A DNA stretch of 64,000 nt from Chlamydomonas sphaeroides. Taxonomy: Eukaryota; Chlorophyta; Chlorophyceae; Chlamydomonadales; Chlamydomonadaceae. The translations under genes and the position numbers were made by a program. The DNA lies in assembly GCA_001662425.1 (NCBI GenBank), contig BDDC01000190.1, positions 26,388 to 90,387 on the forward strand, written 5' to 3'. Each line of letters starts with the position of its first letter. The stretch's first letter is position 1. Shown piece by piece: positions 59,301 through 64,000 of this stretch. The notes beneath the pieces were generated by a model. That model was not told where the DNA came from. It was given only the letters and a program-made list of their open reading frames with translations, and made no database searches.

Positions 59301-62300
59301 GGAGGAGGAGGAGGAGAAGGAGGAGGACGACGAGGACTGGACGTCGGAGTGGGATCGGCAGCTGGAGGAGGTCGAGGCGGGCGGCGCGCAGGGCGACGCG
59401 GACGTTGCGGAGGTCTCGGGCTCGGACCTTTCCGACACGCCGCTGGCGCGGAGGCACCAGCGCGCCGGCCTGCTCGACCGCCTGCCGGCGCCGCTGGGCG
59501 GCGGCGCCGCCTCCGCTCCCGACAGCGTCGGGCCGTACGACGTGCTGTACGACGCTTACGAGCAGCCGTCGGCGGTTACTTCATTGTTAGCCAACGCGGT
59601 CGAGGCGCTGGAGAGCCTGCCGGTCGATGTGAGGAGCACCTTGTTTGCTGCTTCGGTGCTGGAGACGCAGGTCCAGGCGCGCATGGCCCCCGCGCAGCTG
59701 CTGCTCAGCCAGGCCGAGGCCCCAGCATCGCCGGCCGGCGAGCAGCCGGCCGCCGCCGCCGCGGCGGCGGCGGCGGCGGCGGCCTGGCAGCCGGCGGTAG
59801 AACCGCTGCGGCGGCTGCTGGCGGCCGGGCTGGAGGCGTTGCCGCCAGAGCACCTGGCCGTGCTGTGGCGGCGCAGCGGAGAAGCGCCGGAGCCCGATGA
59901 GGCGGAGCTGCGGCGGCAGCTGCGGGAGGCGGCCGTGTGGCTGATGGGCGGCGTGGTCGGCGCCTGGAGGCGCCGCATGGCCGACGGCGAGCCGTCGGCG
60001 GCGGCGCTGGCGCAGCTGCTGCCGGCGCTGCGCAGGGGCGCCGAGCCGCTGGGCGCCGCCGACGTGGCGCGCGTGGTGCGGATGCTGAGCCCGCGGCTGT
60101 ACGGGGCGCACCCCAGCACGTGGGGCAAGCTGGCGGGGCTGGTGCGGCAGGAGCAGCAGCAGCAGCAGCAGCCGGCCGTGTCGCGCGCGGACGGGGAGGA
60201 GGAGCTCGAGGCCGAGGGCCTGCCACGCGTTGTCTACAAGGTGCGAGCTGAGGGCCGGGCAGGGTGCGTGTGCCAGCGTTGGGGCTGGGGCCAGCGCCAC
60301 GTCCGCCGGTGTGTAGGTCGGCAGGCGGACCCCGGACCAGTCCCTCGGGGTCCCCGACTGGCGGCTTCGTGCACGCGAGAGCGGCACTGTGCGTACGGAC
60401 GACGGGCGCCTTGTCCGCTCACTGGCCCTGCCATGCTGCGGCTCGCGGTAAGCTGCACCCCCTGTTGCAAGCTGCCGCCAGCTGCCGCCCCCCGCCCCTT
60501 GCTCCCGTCAGGCGGCGCTGGCCGCGGCCCTGGGCCTAGCCTGCCTGGCTGGGCTGCTGGAGGAGCTGCCGCTAGCCAGCCTGCACCTCGGCGCCGTCGC
60601 GGCCGCTGGCCTGGCAGCACGGGTGAGCGGCGCCGTTGGTTCAATAGTTTGTGTGTGTTCCAGTGTTTGGTAGAACAGAACCCCACACGCGGCACAGCAC
60701 GCCCCGGGTAGAGTGGCGCGTCGGCCGTGCGCAGAAGGAATTCGGTTAGATGCGCCCTCGGTGCGGAAGCGCGGCCCTGCCTGCCCCGGGTGGAATGGCG
60801 CGTCGGCCGTGCGAAGAGGGAATGCGGTTTAATGCGCCAGTGCGGAAGCGAAGCCCATGTGTGTATACGATACGATAGCATGGTTGGAGCGCAGTGGGCG
60901 ACCCGCCGCTACGGCCGGCGTTCGGGGGCGTCTCCCTGCGCCCTCGCAGCGGCTAGGCGGCCGCAGGATGCAAGGCTGGCCGTGGGCTGCGGCGCTCCAT
61001 CGCACTGGCTTTGGCGTCTGCGCTTTTCCCGACCATCCTGCCCGCCGCCACTCCGTTCCGTGCCGCAATAGCTGGCATCTGTCTCTCCTTAGGTGACCTT
61101 CACAGAGATTTGCGACCGCACGCAGGAGGCGTACGAGGCCGCGATGCCCGAGGACTCGGGCCTGCTGCCGGAGCGCTGCATCCGCGCCGCTGTCGCCACC
61201 TTCCTGGCGGCGTCCTACCTGCCGCCGCGCCGCCTGCTGCCGGCCCCCGAGCCGAGCTGGCTGGCGCCCGCCGCAGCGGCGGCATGGGCCGAGCGCGCCG
61301 GCTCGGCGCCGGCGGACGCCGAGCCGCTTTCCGACTTGTCCCAGGTGCTGCGCGTGGCGACGGGGCTCAAGGCGATGGGGCGGAATGAGGACCTGGTCCT
61401 GGTGCTGGGGGCCCACCTGCACCGCGCCGCGTTGCTGGAGCGGCTGGCGGCGGAGGAGCAGCGCCCGGCGGAGCAGGCGCTCGAGGCCGAGGCGCGCTGG
61501 CTGTGCCGCGCGCTGGCGAGCGCGCTTGCGGAGGCGTCGGTGGGCCGCGCCCGGCTGCGGCTCGCGATCGAGGAGCGGTACGCGTGGGAGCGGGAGCAGG
61601 TTGCGGCGCTGGTGCGCAGCGCCTCGCAGCAGCAGCGGCGGCAGCAGCAGCAGCAGCAGCAGCAGCCCTACGAGCAGCCGCTGGGGCGGCTGGAGCAGGT
61701 CTACGGCGGCGCGGCGCGGCAGCGGCAGCAGCAGCCCACCCAGGCGGCGGGCCGCCGGCAGGTCGTCAAAACGCGCGCGCGTCGCTGCCACCAGCGCGGC
61801 CTCTGCGACTCGAGCTCTAACGACGACGAGTACCTGCCCGGGTCCAGCTCGGCCGCAGACTTCAGCTTCGCCGATGAGGCCGACGCCAGCGCACACGTGC
61901 TGGCGCAGCACAAGGGCGCCGCGCCGCCGCTTTCAAGCATTTTTGAGCCGACGCCTCAGCGGCGCGCGCCGCCGCCACTGCCGCCGCCGCGGCCGTCTGC
62001 CGCCGCGGCCGCACGGCTGCCGCCACCGGCGCCGCAGGTGCCGCTGCCGTCACGCGTTCTGTGGCTGAGCCCCGACCCCGGTCACGTCAGCCAGGGACTG
62101 CACGAGATTGCTCAGGCGCTATGCGTCATTGTCGACGTTGGGCGTCGGCAGTACGAACTGTACCGCAAGTTGATACGTACCTGCGAGGTGCGCGGCAGCA
62201 ACCCGCCGGCGCTGCCGGCGCCGCCATCCGAGCCGGCGCCGGCGGCGCTGTGGGTGGGCGGCGCGCCGGCGGCGGCGATGGTGCTGGGGCTGCTGGCGGC

Positions 62301-64000
62301 GGTGGAACCGCTTGGCCGGCAACCGCACCAAGTGGCTTTCCAGCCCGTGGCGCAGGTGGGTTTTAAGGTTTGTTGGGTTTTAGGGTTTGTTGGGATTTAG
62401 GAATTTGGAGTCCGCTCAAGCCGCTGGCGGCGGAGCCGCTGGGCCGGCCGCCGTGCGCTGCATGACTGCAAACTGCGCTCTATGCGCACTACCGGCTGCC
62501 GCCACCCGTGTAGCCCTCCGCTGGGTTCGGCCCTCGCCCAGCTCCAGCTCGCGCTCCTTCCCTTGCCGGCAGACGCACGTCGGCGTGCCCGGCGTGGAGC
62601 TGGCCAACCTGCGTTGCGGGCTGCGGCCTTGCAGGTGTGGCCGCTTGGGGGGTGATGTGTATGACAGCCTGGCCGCAGCCGTCCACCGGAGCCTGCATCG
62701 CGTGACACGAGCACGGTGTGGTGCCGAGCTGCGTGAGGCGCCTGTGTTGTGTTGGCGTAGTGCGTGGTGTGCTGTGGATTGGCAGTGGAGCCAAACAGCC
62801 ACGGGCTGCAGCCCGTGCAGGGCGTTGGCGTTGGCGTGTTTGGGCCCCGACTCAAGGCCGGCGCTCGGTAACATAGCTGGCGCCGCTTGTCTTGCGAGTA
62901 GGCCCTTCAGCTGGCCAGGCGACAGGGGCCAGCCGTGCTGTTGCCGTTGTTGCTGCTGCTGTTCTTTTTGCTGTTGTTGCGCGGGCTAGCTGTCCGTAGT
63001 GGTTGCACTCCGTACTGCAGGTGCCCGTACAGCAGCCGCCCCGCCCGTGACCCGCGCCGCTGCCGGCCGTCGCCTTGCCGCACGCAGGAGGTGGGGCGAT
63101 GTCTACGACGAGCGCGAGGCCGAGCGGGGCGACGTGGAGGCGGCCGCCGTGCTCGCCGTGGACTGGAGGCAGCGCACGGCCGCCGACCGGTACCCCGCGG
63201 AGCCGGCCCGCATCAGCGTCAGCGCCGCCACCAAGTGAGCCGCGGGTTGCAATCCTTTTGCCGCGAGGGCTACGGCAGGATGACACTGACCGCAACGAGC
63301 GGGCAGCGGGCTGCCTAGTTTCAGGAGGGCAATGGGGTTCGGACCGGACCAGACCGGACCGGACCGGACCGCCGCCTGCACCGCCCGGACCGCCTGCAGG
63401 CTGCAGCGCGACCCCGGCGCCAAGGCGCTGCGCCAGGAGCTGGTGGAGCGGAGGCGCGGCATCGCCGAGGTGCAGATTCGCGGCACGGGCGGCGCCGTGC
63501 CGGCGCTGCAATTGGTGGCGGAGGTAGGAGCTGAACCTACGGGAACAATAGCGTTGACTGAGATGTCCGTGGCCGCAATGTTCATGGCTGAGATGTTTTG
63601 GACTGAGACGTTCATGATCGAGATGTTCATGACAAGTGCGATATTGCTTGGAAGACTAGTGTCATTACGGCAGTGGTGCTGCTGGCATGGGCCGCAAAAG
63701 GCCCTTCGCCCCCAGCACCCTGGCCCTGGGCCCTTGCCTGCGCCCCTGCCTGGCCTCCTCGCTCCACACAAGCCCCCTCGCTAGCGTCCGACCCTCCCCA
63801 CCCACCTCCCCACCCCGGGCTTGCCGCGTCAGGCTCCCTCTCCTGCGCCTCTCGACCTCCCCACCGCCTCCCCCTGCCACCCCCTCTTGCCAGTTTTATC
63901 CCTCCTACCCGCATCATGAACGCCCCCATCCACATCCCCATCCCCATCCCCATCCCCATCCCCATCCCCATCCCCATCCCCATCCCCATCCCCATCCCCA
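56396..64000 (+). CDS. Unknown-family paralogue C (3' end beyond the window)
   Basis: Function unknown. Exons seen: 56396..57709, 58076..58237, 58816..60240, 60512..60622, 61093..62355, 62573..62634, 63088..63234, 63400..63523 (about 1,536 codons); more must follow. The first ATG begins the family signature: QQERRRRRF at about 11-19, CPSRARMEAALRRRYPTA, W-L-KPLPWP. Exon 1 ends after 'DDWCALVRAAEKEE'. Exon 2 (VLLSAVSGLALV...DPFACAMVD) and exon 5 (FLAASYLPPRRLLPAPEPSWL) match D almost residue for residue. Exon 3 contains an acidic patch, a poly-Ala run, SPRLYGAHPSTWGKL and a poly-Gln run. Exon 5 has another poly-Gln run. The last exon seen (ALRQELVERRRG) matches 'LR.ELQAAGRD' of A and B. From 63524 to the edge I see no exon, only intron-like sequence. 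Exon 1 stays open through intron 1, so an intron-retained form is possible. Confidence 0.7.
57708..57779 (+). repeat. 24-bp minisatellite, three copies
   Basis: Three copies of a unit close to CGGTGCGCTGGGGCCCGGGG plus TTGA begin at the proposed exon 1 donor of gene C. The frame remains open across them (T-V-R-W-G-P-G-L), so each copy also carries a potential GT donor. Confidence 0.85.
63337..63371. repeat. (GGACC)n microsatellite
   Basis: About seven imperfect GGACC units in the intron before the 63400 exon of gene C. Confidence 0.85.
63932..64000. repeat. (CCCATC)n microsatellite at the window edge
   Basis: Eleven or so perfect hexamers run to the last base, so the array continues beyond the window, probably in an intron of gene C. 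Confidence 0.95.

Noticed and set aside
62355..62400. Telomere-like TTTTAGGG unit
   Set aside because: Only one exact unit among degenerate T/G-rich bases inside an intron of gene C, with genes on both sides; not a telomere.

Overview
The window looks like nuclear DNA of a green alga, most likely a chlamydomonadalean (Chlamydomonas/Volvox-like) lineage. It is very GC-rich, and its genes are split by many short GT-AG introns with a few GC-AG introns. Introns and spacers carry micro- and minisatellites. One gene encodes an M11 (gametolysin-type) metalloprotease with a proline-rich tail, a combination typical of volvocine algae, and one gene has the volvocine-type TGTAA signal downstream. No prokaryotic, organellar or viral operon structure was seen. 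Exon joins below were worked out by hand from splice consensus, reading-frame continuity and paralogue comparison. They are good models, not transcript-proven.

Left part (1-12.4 kb, + strand): two tandem members (called A and B here) of a protein family I do not recognise. A is cut by the left window edge; B is complete with 10 exons and about 1,557 aa. Middle left (13.3-23.5 kb, +): a large kinesin-4 (FRA1/KIF4 type) with about 28 exons. Then a broken F-box-like/ankyrin gene (24.3-26.5 kb, +) with two in-frame stops, and a secreted M11 metalloprotease (27.2-31.1 kb, +).

Centre right (32.2-45.5 kb, - strand): a protein with two TerD-like domains followed by MORN repeats, then the DNA recombination motor RAD54 in 20 exons. 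Right part (47.0-64 kb): two more members of the unknown family arranged head to head, D (-, 9 exons, about 2,214 aa) and C (+, running off the right edge), sharing a 938-bp spacer.

The most notable content is the four-member family A-D. B, C and D share an N-terminal signature (Gln-Gln-Glu-Arg-run; a 'CPSxxRA...LRRxYPTA' block; 'W-K-PLPWP'). Each then has acidic, proline- and alanine-rich regions, recurring 'TWG' segments placed just before introns, and short helical exons in a conserved order and intron phase. I cannot assign a function; it is the best candidate for a previously undescribed system. The other genes are ordinary eukaryotic functions (microtubule motor, homologous recombination, extracellular proteolysis, probable scaffold) and do not form a pathway with it.
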